Source: Halobellus limi
GTDB lineage: Archaea > Halobacteriota > Halobacteria > Halobacteriales > Haloferacaceae
Length of the DNA stretch: 64,000 bases
Assembly (NCBI RefSeq): GCF_004799685.1
Contig: NZ_CP031311.1
Span: 806,001 to 870,000, forward strand
Direction: 5' to 3'
Shown here: one piece after another, positions 32,714 to 41,376 of the stretch
How the letters are laid out: every line of letters starts with the position of its first letter
Position numbering within the stretch: the stretch's first letter is position 1
Program-made: the position numbers and the translations under genes
Notes under the pieces: model-generated
What the model was told of the DNA's origin: nothing
Database searches by the model: none
What the model saw: the letters and a program-made list of their open reading frames with translations, nothing else

Positions 32714-33661
32714 ATGCGCGTGTTAATAACCGGAGGATCTGGTTTTATAGGTTCCCACCTCGTCGACCATTTGATTGACACTACTGATGCGGATATAATC
32801 GTTCTAGACGATTTTTCTACTGGGAAAAGATCAAATATCGAACATATAAAGAGCGATCGCCTCACCGTTCGCGAAGGAGATATCAGAGACGAGTCGACCG
32901 TCCGGGATGTCGTTGAGGGAGCAGATGCGATTTACCATCTCGCTGCAGCAGTTGGCGTTAAAAAAATAATCGACGATCCGCTTGACTCCTTGCGGACTAA
33001 CCTTTCCGGGACAGAAAACGTATTAAAGGCTGCAGAAAATGACAAAACACCCACATTTATTGCCTCATCATCGGAGGTATACGGCAAGACTAAAGACGTT
33101 CCGTTCGATGAAGAGGAAGATCGGGTTCTGGGACCGACAGCCTCGCTTCGGTGGAGTTATGCCACCGCAAAGGCCGCAGACGAAAGTATGGCTTTCGGTT
33201 ATTACAGAGAATATGATCTCCCGGTAGTCGTCGCCCGGTTCTTCAACATTGTCGGCCCACGACAGACCGGACAGTACGGAATGGTAATTCCGACGTTCAT
33301 TGATCAGGCGTTATCGGGAGAACCCTTGACAGTCTACGGTGACGGTACTCAGACTCGGAGCTTTACACACGTTCGTGATGCAGTTAGTATTGTTTATGAG
33401 CTATTACAAACTGAGGAGGCGTATGGAGATGTGTATAACATCGGGACTCCGGAGCCGATCAGTATCAATGAACTCGCCCGACGTGTGATAGAGATCACCG
33501 GATCGGATTCGGAAATCACACACATCCCGTTTGAGCAAGCATATAAGAAAGACTTCGAAGAGCCACTCCACCGAGAGCCAGACGTAACAAAGCTCAAAAA
33601 GACGATCGGTCGAATACCCGAGACGGACCTCAATGGAATTTTAACGGATATTATCAATTAG
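32714..33661 (+). CDS. NAD-dependent epimerase/decarboxylase of sugar nucleotides
   Basis: This 315-residue extended SDR has MRVLITGGSGFIGSHLVDHL, the active-site segments IASSSEVYGKTKDVPF and WSYATAKAADESMAF (YxxxK), and RFFNIVGPRQTGQYGMVIP with YGDGTQTRSFTHVRDAV. The pattern fits UDP-glucuronate decarboxylase/epimerase-type proteins, as well as GalE. It follows a strong TATA box and stands alone on the plus strand between minus-strand operons; it is convergent with the GT61 gene (29-nt gap). AT-rich codon use is unlike the flanking core. The substrate is not decidable from sequence. Confidence 0.75.
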   Translation: MRVLITGGSGFIGSHLVDHLIDTTDADIIVLDDFSTGKRSNIEHIKSDRLTVREGDIRDESTVRDVVEGADAIYHLAAAVGVKKIIDDPLDSLRTNLSGTENVLKAAENDKTPTFIASSSEVYGKTKDVPFDEEEDRVLGPTASLRWSYATAKAADESMAFGYYREYDLPVVVARFFNIVGPRQTGQYGMVIPTFIDQALSGEPLTVYGDGTQTRSFTHVRDAVSIVYELLQTEEAYGDVYNIGTPEPISINELARRVIEITGSDSEITHIPFEQAYKKDFEEPLHREPDVTKLKKTIGRIPETDLNGILTDIIN

Positions 33662-33690
33662 CACGCGCTGAACGCTAAATAGATCCGAGG

Positions 33691-34905
33691 TCACGTGGAG
33701 GCGTCGTCCAGAACGGTCTGCAGGAATTCAATATCGACGATCAGATCATTTTCTTCGGATTCGGAGATCAAATACTCATATTCAAATCCGAGCACATTAG
33801 CCAAGAAATAAAAATACGGGCTAATATACGATTCCGGAAAGAGTTCGACAATCGTAGCATCTTCCGAAAATATCATATTAGTCAGTCCGGCACCATGCGG
33901 AGAGACGATCGTCTCCGCATCGGCGATCACCTGAATCTGCTTTCGTATCGGGAGCGACTCCATAACGTAGGATTCGAACCCACGGGATTCGAGCTCCTCC
34001 ATCAGTTCATCGTAGTTGAGCACGGAACGTCCTCTCGCCGATTGCTGTCTGGATATGTATATCTTCTTTCCACCATCTCGATTGGTCGCGATCTCGTTTC
34101 CGGACAGCACGGTCTCCCTGAGCCACTGATAATCGCGACGCGAGTATTCGAATAGCTTCAGATCCGAGCTGTGTATATTGAAATTCGAAATGACGAGACG
34201 ATCGACTTCCGTCTCTTTTCCGTTCCACTCGATACAGCGATCCGAACCATAGCCGAGTAACGAAAGCGTTTCGACGACGAATGAGGGCGGATCCTCTGGA
34301 ATCAGGAGTTGTGGTTCGCGACCGGTTTGGCTCTCATACAACTCCAGCATTCGCAGTTTCGGGAGGTATTGCGCTATCCAATGGTAGTAGTACTGATTGA
34401 AAAAGGGTACCAGAGGAAACACTGGTGTCGTTATTATCGGTATCGAACTCGATGGAGCAGATCGTCTCAGCGTCCGTATCGGCCGGTCCCCTAAAAACGT
34501 ACCTAACCTGCTGACAAACCGTTCGCCGTCACTGCCAGCTGACTCAAGGATCAGCTCTCGTTCGTTGGTGAAACCAACCGCTGAAGGACCTACTAACCGA
34601 CATAATTCCAGTTCACAAACGAACGATCTCCCAGTGTTGACAGTGAAATCGGAGAAATTGTCCGGTGCCGGAGCAGTGAACGATTCGGCGTCAACCGACG
34701 TCTCTGGCTCGTCAAACCAAACAGAATCGTTTAGCCTGCCGATAGCTATCAATTCCTCTCTATCAATACTATTTTCAGAGCTGTGTTTTTTCGCAATGAA
34801 TTTTGTGAGATACTCGATCGCATAGGAAGGAGCACATCGAAATAACGAAACGAGGCCGTCCGTCCGTGCGATTTCAACCGCTCTATGTCTAGCCTTTTTC
34901 ACCAT
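33691..34905 (-). CDS. Glycosyltransferase family 61 (DUF563) protein
   Basis: This 404-residue protein matches the DUF563/GT61 pattern: FFNQYYYHWIAQYLPKLRML (the YYHW motif), KKIYISRQQSARGRSVLNYDEL, and ADAETIVSPHGAGLTNMIF near residue 340. GT61 enzymes include plant xylosyltransferases; prokaryotic relatives appear in polysaccharide clusters. I infer one sugar-transfer step in a surface glycan. The start (ATG at 34905) is followed by a Lys/Arg-rich segment, so it may be membrane-associated. The next feature on its 5' side is an IS6-type insertion, 259 nt away. Confidence 0.8.
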   Translation of the reverse strand: MVKKARHRAVEIARTDGLVSLFRCAPSYAIEYLTKFIAKKHSSENSIDREELIAIGRLNDSVWFDEPETSVDAESFTAPAPDNFSDFTVNTGRSFVCELELCRLVGPSAVGFTNERELILESAGSDGERFVSRLGTFLGDRPIRTLRRSAPSSSIPIITTPVFPLVPFFNQYYYHWIAQYLPKLRMLELYESQTGREPQLLIPEDPPSFVVETLSLLGYGSDRCIEWNGKETEVDRLVISNFNIHSSDLKLFEYSRRDYQWLRETVLSGNEIATNRDGGKKIYISRQQSARGRSVLNYDELMEELESRGFESYVMESLPIRKQIQVIADAETIVSPHGAGLTNMIFSEDATIVELFPESYISPYFYFLANVLGFEYEYLISESEENDLIVDIEFLQTVLDDAST

Positions 34906-35164
34906 TTCTGGTTTTATAATTGGATGTAATAAATGTGATCACTTTATCTGGTGTTGTTTAACTATAACCGAGAAATGCGTCGTAATCAGTCTCGGCTTCT
35001 ATCTGGGTACCACTCTCTTCGGCGGGAGAAGCCGTCGTCTTGGGTCCGGGTGATCCGACCGAGAGAGTATGAGTGAACTAACGGCGCTCGGTTTCTGTCT
35101 TTGCTTAGCTGGGATAACGGATCTAACTCTAATCCAAGAGGCGGGATAGCGGTAAACACCCAGG
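34906..35164. other. Intergenic region left of the insertion sequence
   Basis: It contains the AT-rich promoter area of the GT61 gene (34910-34950) and then 200 nt with only tiny ORFs, for example a 26-codon frame at 35069-35149 without recognisable features. It may be leftover DNA from rearrangement next to the IS. Confidence 0.35.
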
Positions 35165-35861
35165 GGCACTGTTCAGATTAGCTGATTGAAGCAGACGGCG
35201 AATGCTTGGAGCCACGTTTCAGCGGTTTTCGGATCAGCGTGTCTGAAGTGGTTTGCGAAGGCTTCAGTTCGGCGTTTCAACTCTTTAAACACGCGTTCGA
35301 CGGCATTCCGATTCCCGTGGGTGACGTGTTGGAATCGGAGTGAGTGGCGGTGGCAGGCCGCCTGCAGCCAGGGTGCGCCATCGACCAGGAAGATCGCGTC
35401 GTCGACGAGATGTTTCTCGCGGAGTTCCGCGAGGAACATCTCGGTCAGCGCTTCGGTTCTGGTCGGGAACAGCCGCACGTGCAGCAGGCGGTTCGTGTCG
35501 GGATCGACCGCCGCAAACAGCCAGTAGCGTTGGTCATTCACTCGAATTACAGTCTCGTCTACAGCAACGTAATTCGGATCTCGGCCCTCTGTTGGCTGTA
35601 GATCGGCCTTCTGAATCCAGTTGTGAACGGTGGAACGACGACGTTCGACACCCAAGCCAGCGAGGACAGAGACGGTATCCGACAGTGACAATCCTGCTAA
35701 ATGCAGTTGGATACCCACCTTCATCGCCGGTTCGGGTGTCGCCTCTCGCTCCACAAACTCTAACTCCGGAAAGTCGCTACACTCGATGAGGCGGTCTGGT
35801 TCTTGCATAGGCACCAACGAACTACGACCGCCTCACTTTTCGATCTTATCTGAACAGTGCC
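35165..35861 (-). mobile_element. IS6-family insertion sequence (697 bp)
   Basis: The element is bounded by 16-bp terminal inverted repeats, ggcactgttcagatta at 35165-35180 and its inverted partner at 35846-35861, matching in 15 of 16 positions. It holds one complete transposase gene on the minus strand. The 8-nt flanks (cacccagg on the left, tctatatt on the right) are not a target-site duplication, although IS6 elements normally make 8-bp duplications. Confidence 0.9.
35173..35808 (-). CDS. IS6-family transposase (DDE)
   Basis: This 211-residue transposase shows the IS6 DDE catalytic triad: Asp in NYVAVDETVIRV, Asp in IFLVDGAPWLQ and Glu in NAVERVFKELKRRTEAF. An N-terminal helix-turn-helix lies near LSLSDTVSVLAGLGVERRRSTVHNWI. 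The length is normal for haloarchaeal IS6 members (about 210-235 residues). I used the ATG at 35808; the frame opens 3 codons earlier with TTG. No frameshift or stop is seen, so it is probably functional. The gene nearly fills the element, ending 8 nt inside the left repeat. Confidence 0.92.
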   Translation of the reverse strand: MQEPDRLIECSDFPELEFVEREATPEPAMKVGIQLHLAGLSLSDTVSVLAGLGVERRRSTVHNWIQKADLQPTEGRDPNYVAVDETVIRVNDQRYWLFAAVDPDTNRLLHVRLFPTRTEALTEMFLAELREKHLVDDAIFLVDGAPWLQAACHRHSLRFQHVTHGNRNAVERVFKELKRRTEAFANHFRHADPKTAETWLQAFAVCFNQLI

Positions 35862-36106
35862 TCTATATTTTGTCCCTCGACTTCGACCCATATTAAAGTG
35901 GCACTGAATTTTCATTTTAAAACCGCCAGAATCAAAAATTATACGCGCTACTGAGATACAAATGAGACGTATCTGGAAATGGCTCCAGGAATAAACATTG
36001 ATCAGAGGCTGAATAATCCAGCTTGTATGACAATAAAACGATCTGGTGGTTTGGAAACTAGCGTCGCCATCGTACTATCGTCGAATAAAGAATTAGCAAT
36101 AACTTG
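35862..36106. other. AT-rich intergenic region right of the insertion sequence
   Basis: 245 nt of low-GC sequence upstream of the GT4 gene. It holds TATA-like runs (attttaaaac near 35915; aattatac near 35937) and a 26-codon frame (36027-36107) ending in TGATG at the GT4 start, which I regard as chance or a leader. No conserved gene is visible. Confidence 0.35.
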
Positions 36107-37228
36107 ATGAAGGTCGCTATTGTCACACCCCGGTACCCGCCGCGATCGAGCGGCGGGGGCGAGCAGAGTACGAAACTGCTCGCAACACAACTGACAACAC
36201 AAGACCGAATCGACAGAGTCACTGTCTTCTCGTTTGATGGAACCGGGTCTACGATGCGAGATGGTGTCGAGATCCGGCGGCTCGGCAGTGTATCTTCGTT
36301 TATTACGGAGCTACAGAACCTCTCCGTTGCCAGCAAACTTCGCGGTCGACTCGCTAGCTATGATATTATCCATACATATAATATGGAACTCAATCCCATC
36401 GTTGGCTATCTGTCCACGCGCGAGGGGACCCCTTCTGTAGCGTCGCTGAACTCCTATCATTTCTTCCACAGTTCAGTAACGAACACGACGGCTGAGGGCC
36501 TCGAAAGAGTGTATGAATTAGTTGGAATGCCGACAACCGGCCGTATACTTCGATATTTGATGAAGTTGAATGATGCATTCATCGCATTAAGCCGAGCGAG
36601 TCGTGAGGTATACCATCAGCACGGCTTTGATGGAATAGAAATCGATTATGTGCCGAATATGATTGACCCATCGTTTGAGCTCCCGACCCGGGACTTGACC
36701 GACGGATTTCAGCTTCTCTATGTGGGATCACTCTCCGAAAATAAGGGTGTAAGATATCTCATTGAGGCGATGTCGCGATTACCTAAACGGTATGAGTTGC
36801 GGATCGTCGGTGACGGCGAGCGGAAAGAGGACCTCCAAGCACTCACAAGAAATCTCGGCGCTGCGGACCGGACGACATTCCGCGGTCGGGTTCCCCACGA
36901 TCAGATCGGACAGGAATACGCTAGTGCTGATATATTTGTTCATCCGGGGATCTGGCAAGAGCCGTTCGGTAGGACTATTCTCGAAGCGATGTTGGCCGAG
37001 CTGCCGGTGGTCTGTACGGATATCGGAGGCCCACCAGAGATTGTCCCGACCGAGGAACTTATTTGCAAGCCGGCAGATCCTGCGGCCATATCGACGGCTA
37101 TCCAGCGTGTTGAGGAACTCCCGGATGATGTCGGTGAACGAAATCGGCGCTATGCTGTGGAAAACTACTCACCATCAGTCGTCGTTCCTCAGATCGTCGA
37201 TATCTATGAGAGGCTCGTCAGCCAGTAA
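36107..37228 (+). CDS. Glycosyltransferase family 4
   Basis: This 373-residue GT-B enzyme starts with MKVAIVTPRYPPRSSGGGEQ, the GT4 N-domain with its Gly-rich acceptor loop. The C-domain shows LLYVGSLSENKGVRYLIEA, ELRIVGDGERKEDL, and the catalytic Glu pair segment HPGIWQEPFGRTILEAMLAELPVV. It probably adds a hexose in an N-glycan or surface polysaccharide. The TTG at 36104 is in frame but ATG at 36107 is the natural start. Convergent to the sulfatase-like gene (2-nt gap). AT-rich DNA suggests it belongs to the acquired interior. Confidence 0.88.
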   Translation: MKVAIVTPRYPPRSSGGGEQSTKLLATQLTTQDRIDRVTVFSFDGTGSTMRDGVEIRRLGSVSSFITELQNLSVASKLRGRLASYDIIHTYNMELNPIVGYLSTREGTPSVASLNSYHFFHSSVTNTTAEGLERVYELVGMPTTGRILRYLMKLNDAFIALSRASREVYHQHGFDGIEIDYVPNMIDPSFELPTRDLTDGFQLLYVGSLSENKGVRYLIEAMSRLPKRYELRIVGDGERKEDLQALTRNLGAADRTTFRGRVPHDQIGQEYASADIFVHPGIWQEPFGRTILEAMLAELPVVCTDIGGPPEIVPTEELICKPADPAAISTAIQRVEELPDDVGERNRRYAVENYSPSVVVPQIVDIYERLVSQ

Positions 37229-37230
37229 GG

Positions 37231-38589
37231 TCATTTGTACCCGAGTGCCTCAAGTCTGTCTTCGGTCTCCTCACCGACCGCTGGTTCAGCCAGTTTGTCC
37301 CTCTTTGCTGCTCGGTCAAGGAAGGAGTGCATCTCCTCGCGAAAATCGTTGACGATGTCTTTTTGGCTGTCGACAGGAACTCGTTTACACTCCGGAAGCT
37401 GCCAGAGATCCCACTCTTGGTCCGGGTTTTCGGGGTTATCGATATCCCGCCACCAGACGAGTCTCCACCTTTCGTTCTGGTAGGCGAGCACGCTTGTATC
37501 CCCGAGAAACATCGAATGCTCTTGGTCTCGTGGGCCGTCCTTGATAGAGGGTACGAGGCTCTTCCCCTCCCATCGGGAGTCCTCACCGAGGTCAAACAGC
37601 CCGGCGACCGTTGGGGGGATATCCAGGAGTGAAGCGATGTCCTCGATCCGCCTGCCTTCCGGGATTCCCGGGCCGAAACAGAAAAGCGGGACGTGAAAGC
37701 TTTCTTCGTAGCCCGATGGGGGATGTCCAACCTTACCGTGTTCCCCAAACAGTTCCCCGTGATCTGATGTAACGATGAATACAGTGTCTTCTAATAGTCC
37801 CCGCTGTTTGAGCGCATCAATGAACTCACCAAGGTGGTGGTCGAGATACCGGACATCACCGCGGTAGAGCGCCTGTAAATCGGCGATGTCCTCGTCGGAA
37901 AGTTCCGTCCCATCCTCGTGCATTTTGCCGTTGACCGAGATGGCCCGGTTCTTCGAAATTGACCTGTCGGTTACATCGTCAAGAAACTCATCTGGCGGGT
38001 AGAACGGATAGTGAACGTCCATATAATGAGTCCACAAAAAGAACGGACTGTCCTTGTCACGTTCCTGATCTATCCATCGGAGTGCTTTTTCGTTGAGTGC
38101 AGGTGCTTCCGTGTAGTCGCTACTCCCGGAAGTGGTTCTGACGAAGTGATACACGCGCTTGAGTAATTTGTAGAGAACCGAGTCGCTATCCAAGTTTTGG
38201 GTGACGAGATACCGGAGACGTGAGAGCCCCCCCGCCTCGTCGTCGAAATCGTTGTAGGTGTTGAATCCGATGTCGTAGTTCTTGTCGTCACGAAGGTGGG
38301 GGTTTGTGTGGAAGCCAGCAGTAGCGTAGCCGGAATCTTGAAATTTCGAGGCGAGGAAAGGACGTTCATCGGACATATATCCGGAACCACCATAGTGGTC
38401 TGCATAGGTACCCGTGAGGATTGTCGGAAACGAGATTGGCGTTGCATACCCGTTAGCGTATGCTCGAGTAAATCGGACACCATCATCAGTATATTCGTTT
38501 ATTCGCGGCATTAGCTCAGAAGCCTTAGTCGAATGGTCTGCACGGAGACTATCTACTGTGAGAAGAACGAAATTCGGCCTCATCGTCAT
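37231..38589 (-). CDS. Sulfatase/alkaline-phosphatase superfamily enzyme
   Basis: This 452-residue protein has the metal-site start RPNFVLLTVDSLRADH (Asp13), the second metal cluster VTSDHGELFGEHG near residue 285, and the middle FFLWTHYMDVHYPFYPP. The nucleophile region reads GYATPISFPTILTG (Thr50, Ser53). It lacks the CxPxR/SxPxR formylglycine signature of true sulfatases. It could therefore be a phosphodiesterase, a phosphoglycerol/phosphoethanolamine-type transferase, or a Thr/Ser-based hydrolase acting on surface glycans. There is no signal peptide, so action is cytoplasmic or on lipid-linked intermediates at the inner face. Two ATGs are in frame (38589 and 38583). Confidence 0.75.
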   Translation of the reverse strand: MTMRPNFVLLTVDSLRADHSTKASELMPRINEYTDDGVRFTRAYANGYATPISFPTILTGTYADHYGGSGYMSDERPFLASKFQDSGYATAGFHTNPHLRDDKNYDIGFNTYNDFDDEAGGLSRLRYLVTQNLDSDSVLYKLLKRVYHFVRTTSGSSDYTEAPALNEKALRWIDQERDKDSPFFLWTHYMDVHYPFYPPDEFLDDVTDRSISKNRAISVNGKMHEDGTELSDEDIADLQALYRGDVRYLDHHLGEFIDALKQRGLLEDTVFIVTSDHGELFGEHGKVGHPPSGYEESFHVPLFCFGPGIPEGRRIEDIASLLDIPPTVAGLFDLGEDSRWEGKSLVPSIKDGPRDQEHSMFLGDTSVLAYQNERWRLVWWRDIDNPENPDQEWDLWQLPECKRVPVDSQKDIVNDFREEMHSFLDRAAKRDKLAEPAVGEETEDRLEALGYK

Positions 38590-38652
38590 AAAATCACTTT
38601 TAAATCAATAAGTAATTTTTGTTTCGTTCGTCACTGTAAGATCGTACTGAAC

Positions 38653-40089
38653 TTAGGAGATCTCCGAAAGTGAAGCTGGTAGGTTATCAGAGACAATCGA
38701 TCTGAACCGGCGTGAGAGAACTGCCAGTAGCGAAAAATACGTTACTGGTCCAACGGCGACAAGTAACAAGACGATAATAACGTTGTCAGCGATGTGACTC
38801 GATTCGAGAACCCGTCGAGTAATAAAAACGACGCCCCCCATCACTACAGCTGACGCAGACTGTCTCCCCATCTCAGCTATCGGTACCTCGAATTTCAAGA
38901 CCTGGAATAAGTATCTGAACGCAAGGATCAGTCCCACTGTCGCTGAGATGACGGTTGCGACTGCAGCACCGACCCAGCCGAACAGGTGTACGAGAATAAC
39001 GTTTAGAACGATATTAACGGTAATAAACGTTGCATTCACCCGAAACGAGAGTTCAGGACGGTCAAGTGCGTTCAAGCCGGTCATCAGCTGTCCTTGATAA
39101 TCATATATAATCATTGAAACAATCAAGAGGGCTAGGACCGTAGTGCCTCGGGTGAACTCGTCCCCGTAAATCCGCAGCAGCCGGTCCCCGATAACGAGAG
39201 CACCAACCAAGCCTGGAATAGAAATAAGGCCGGTATTCGCGATCGAGTCGGTAATTATCGTCCCGAATTGATTGTCCTGATTTCTTGCGTCGGCGTGACT
39301 GAGTTCGGGGAACGTGGTCTGCTGTATACTTGAACTGAATATCCCTACGAAGTTCGTCAGATTCCATGCGATCTGATAGACTCCAACGAGCGCTGGGGAG
39401 ACGAACGCTCCAAGAACAATAAAATCCATATCAGTAAATGAGCGGCTACTGAGATTTCCGAGCCAAGAGTATTTGGCGAAGTCGATCAGGCTTATAAAGT
39501 GTTCTTTCGCCGGCCACTGGAATCCAACCGAGAGGAACAGCAGTCCGAGACAGCTAACGAGAGCCGCACCGGCTGCGTACCCCACCAGCATCCCGGTCAG
39601 TCCCAACCCGGCAACTACGAGAGTGATTTGAATTAGACTCTGGCTCCCCACTCGAACCGGTCCAAGTAAGCCGGAGATGTGGACGAGTCGGTCGCCGTGT
39701 AACGCGGAGCTAATCAGAGACGCCGGAAGGCCGATGACGACAAGTAGGGTGACGAAGAAGGCAGCTTCGACGCCTAGATACGAATTTACTGCGTCTTTGA
39801 ATAGGACGACAGCGAGAGAGACGACGACGCAGATGCCAACAACAATAATAAGTCCGGCAGTGAAATAAGCCTCCTTTTCGTCCGATTCGCTCATCCGCTT
39901 TGTCACCGCGGACGCCACTCCGACCTCACCGCCGGTTCGTAGCCACTTGCTGACAACGAGTACGAGCGAGTAGTACCCAAGAACCTCCGCACCAACAACC
40001 CGAGCGAACACGAGCGTTGCAGCGAAGCCAAGCCCGGAACTGAGGAATTTTGAAATGAAAACGATGAACGAGGTTTGTCCAATACGCAT
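38653..40089 (-). CDS. Polysaccharide flippase, MATE/MOP family (first copy)
   Basis: This 478-residue integral membrane protein has about 12-14 hydrophobic segments and the start MRIGQTSFIVFISKFLSSGLGF. The middle contains FAKYSWLGNLSSRSFTDMDFIVLG, typical of Wzx/RfbX-type flippases. It shares its start and many motifs (SSRSFTDMD, GDRLLRIYG) with a second copy at 44852, so they are paralogues. In Haloferax, AglR has this role for dolichol-linked N-glycan. The ATG at 40089 is chosen over a TTG at 40107. It follows the sulfatase-like gene in the interior block. The substrate of this copy is unknown. Confidence 0.85.
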   Translation of the reverse strand: MRIGQTSFIVFISKFLSSGLGFAATLVFARVVGAEVLGYYSLVLVVSKWLRTGGEVGVASAVTKRMSESDEKEAYFTAGLIIVVGICVVVSLAVVLFKDAVNSYLGVEAAFFVTLLVVIGLPASLISSALHGDRLVHISGLLGPVRVGSQSLIQITLVVAGLGLTGMLVGYAAGAALVSCLGLLFLSVGFQWPAKEHFISLIDFAKYSWLGNLSSRSFTDMDFIVLGAFVSPALVGVYQIAWNLTNFVGIFSSSIQQTTFPELSHADARNQDNQFGTIITDSIANTGLISIPGLVGALVIGDRLLRIYGDEFTRGTTVLALLIVSMIIYDYQGQLMTGLNALDRPELSFRVNATFITVNIVLNVILVHLFGWVGAAVATVISATVGLILAFRYLFQVLKFEVPIAEMGRQSASAVVMGGVVFITRRVLESSHIADNVIIVLLLVAVGPVTYFSLLAVLSRRFRSIVSDNLPASLSEIS

Positions 40090-40220
40090 TATTTGTGATC
40101 CTGTCAAGCAGGCATTCTCGGATATCCCCGTAGGTGGTTTATAAGCTTTGTACTTTGTTCACCGGCGTCTCATAGACAGTATTGAACTCCATCTGTTGTC
40201 TCACAATTTGTTGTCCATAG

Positions 40221-41375
40221 TTACTGACATTTAAATTGCGTCTGAAACGATCCGAGCATTTCAGCGACAGTTGCTCGCAGCTGATCTTCGAACGACGCCA
40301 TCGAAAACTGGCCAATGAGCGATTCCGGATCTCCCGAGAGTCCTTCACGCTCTAGTTGGTTGATCGCGGAGCGGATCGATGGCGGTGAGCCATTATGCGA
40401 ATACCCGTTGATCCCGTCTTCAATAAATAGTCCCGGAAATCCCTCGTCACGAGCGAGACAGGGTTTCCCGCTTGCATTGGCTTCTATCGGGACAATTCCA
40501 AAGTCCTCGTTACGTCCATTAAATACGACTGCCCGACACCGGCCGAGGAGATCGTACTTCTCAGCCTCGGAGACGAACCCAACGTAGTCCATATTCTCGG
40601 CAGCCTGTATCCGGTCAACGACGCCCGCGTCGCCCTCACCGCCAGCGAAGACAATTCGTTTATTTATCCCTTCGAACGAGTCGACGACAGCCTTGATCCC
40701 CTTTTCTACATCAAGCCGTCCGAGGTGGAAATAGAATCCCTCGTCGCCGTGGTTTTCGTACTGGTTGAGTTTGACAGGGGGGTAGACAACCTCGGCGTCG
40801 CGCTTGTAATATTTCCATAGGCGGCGAGAAATGATAGGGCTATTGGCGAGGTAGTGGTCAACGCGGTCATCGAGCGCGCTATCGCGCATTCGGAGATAGC
40901 GGACAGCGGGTCGAGCCAACTGACCTAGGAGGGAACTTTTCCGGTCGTGGTAGAGGTCATAAAACCATCGTGGTGGCGAGTGACAGTAATTAACGTGTAG
41001 TGTCGTATCTGGCGTGATGACGGCTCGTGGTGTCGATCCGGAGGTGATGAGAACATCCGGCGATCCATAGATGCGCCAGTCGACATCCTCCCAGAGACTA
41101 TACTCTGCGGAGCGGCCAAAATGACGCTTAAATGAAGTTCCAATCCCCGATATATCAGCAGTTACGTCATAGAAATGGATATCACCGTACGGATTTGTCT
41201 CGTCTGGTTCTGGGTCACCGACGGTGTAGACAGTCGTCTTCCCGAGGGCCTCGGCCAGTTTTGTCACGAGATATTCCGAACCGCCCCAAGAATCGATGTG
41301 CCAGTGCGCGATGGCGACCTCTATATCTGAAAGAGAATTGGCATTTTTCGCATCGGATACATCTCTGTCAGTCAT
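40221..41375 (-). CDS. Glycosyltransferase family 4
   Basis: This 384-residue GT-B enzyme has HWHIDSWGGSEYLVTKLAEAL as the acceptor-domain start (after a short acidic head). The donor domain contains FHLGRLDVEKGIKAVVDSF, GFVSEAEKYDLLGRCRAVVF and a FGIVPIEANASGKPCLA segment with the catalytic Glu. This looks like mannosyl- or glucosyltransferase-type GT4 sequences (WcaA/WbaZ-like). The start lies 1 nt after the stop of the epimerase gene upstream, so both are one operon. GC content is intermediate between interior and shell. The sugar is unknown. Confidence 0.85.
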   Translation of the reverse strand: MTDRDVSDAKNANSLSDIEVAIAHWHIDSWGGSEYLVTKLAEALGKTTVYTVGDPEPDETNPYGDIHFYDVTADISGIGTSFKRHFGRSAEYSLWEDVDWRIYGSPDVLITSGSTPRAVITPDTTLHVNYCHSPPRWFYDLYHDRKSSLLGQLARPAVRYLRMRDSALDDRVDHYLANSPIISRRLWKYYKRDAEVVYPPVKLNQYENHGDEGFYFHLGRLDVEKGIKAVVDSFEGINKRIVFAGGEGDAGVVDRIQAAENMDYVGFVSEAEKYDLLGRCRAVVFNGRNEDFGIVPIEANASGKPCLARDEGFPGLFIEDGINGYSHNGSPPSIRSAINQLEREGLSGDPESLIGQFSMASFEDQLRATVAEMLGSFQTQFKCQ

Positions 41376-41376
41376 C

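Noticed and set aside
35069-35149. 26-codon ORF left of the IS6 element
   Set aside because: No similarity or promoter support.
36027-36107. 26-codon ORF ending in TGATG at the GT4 start
   Set aside because: Too short and without motif; the overlap is probably chance in AT-rich DNA.
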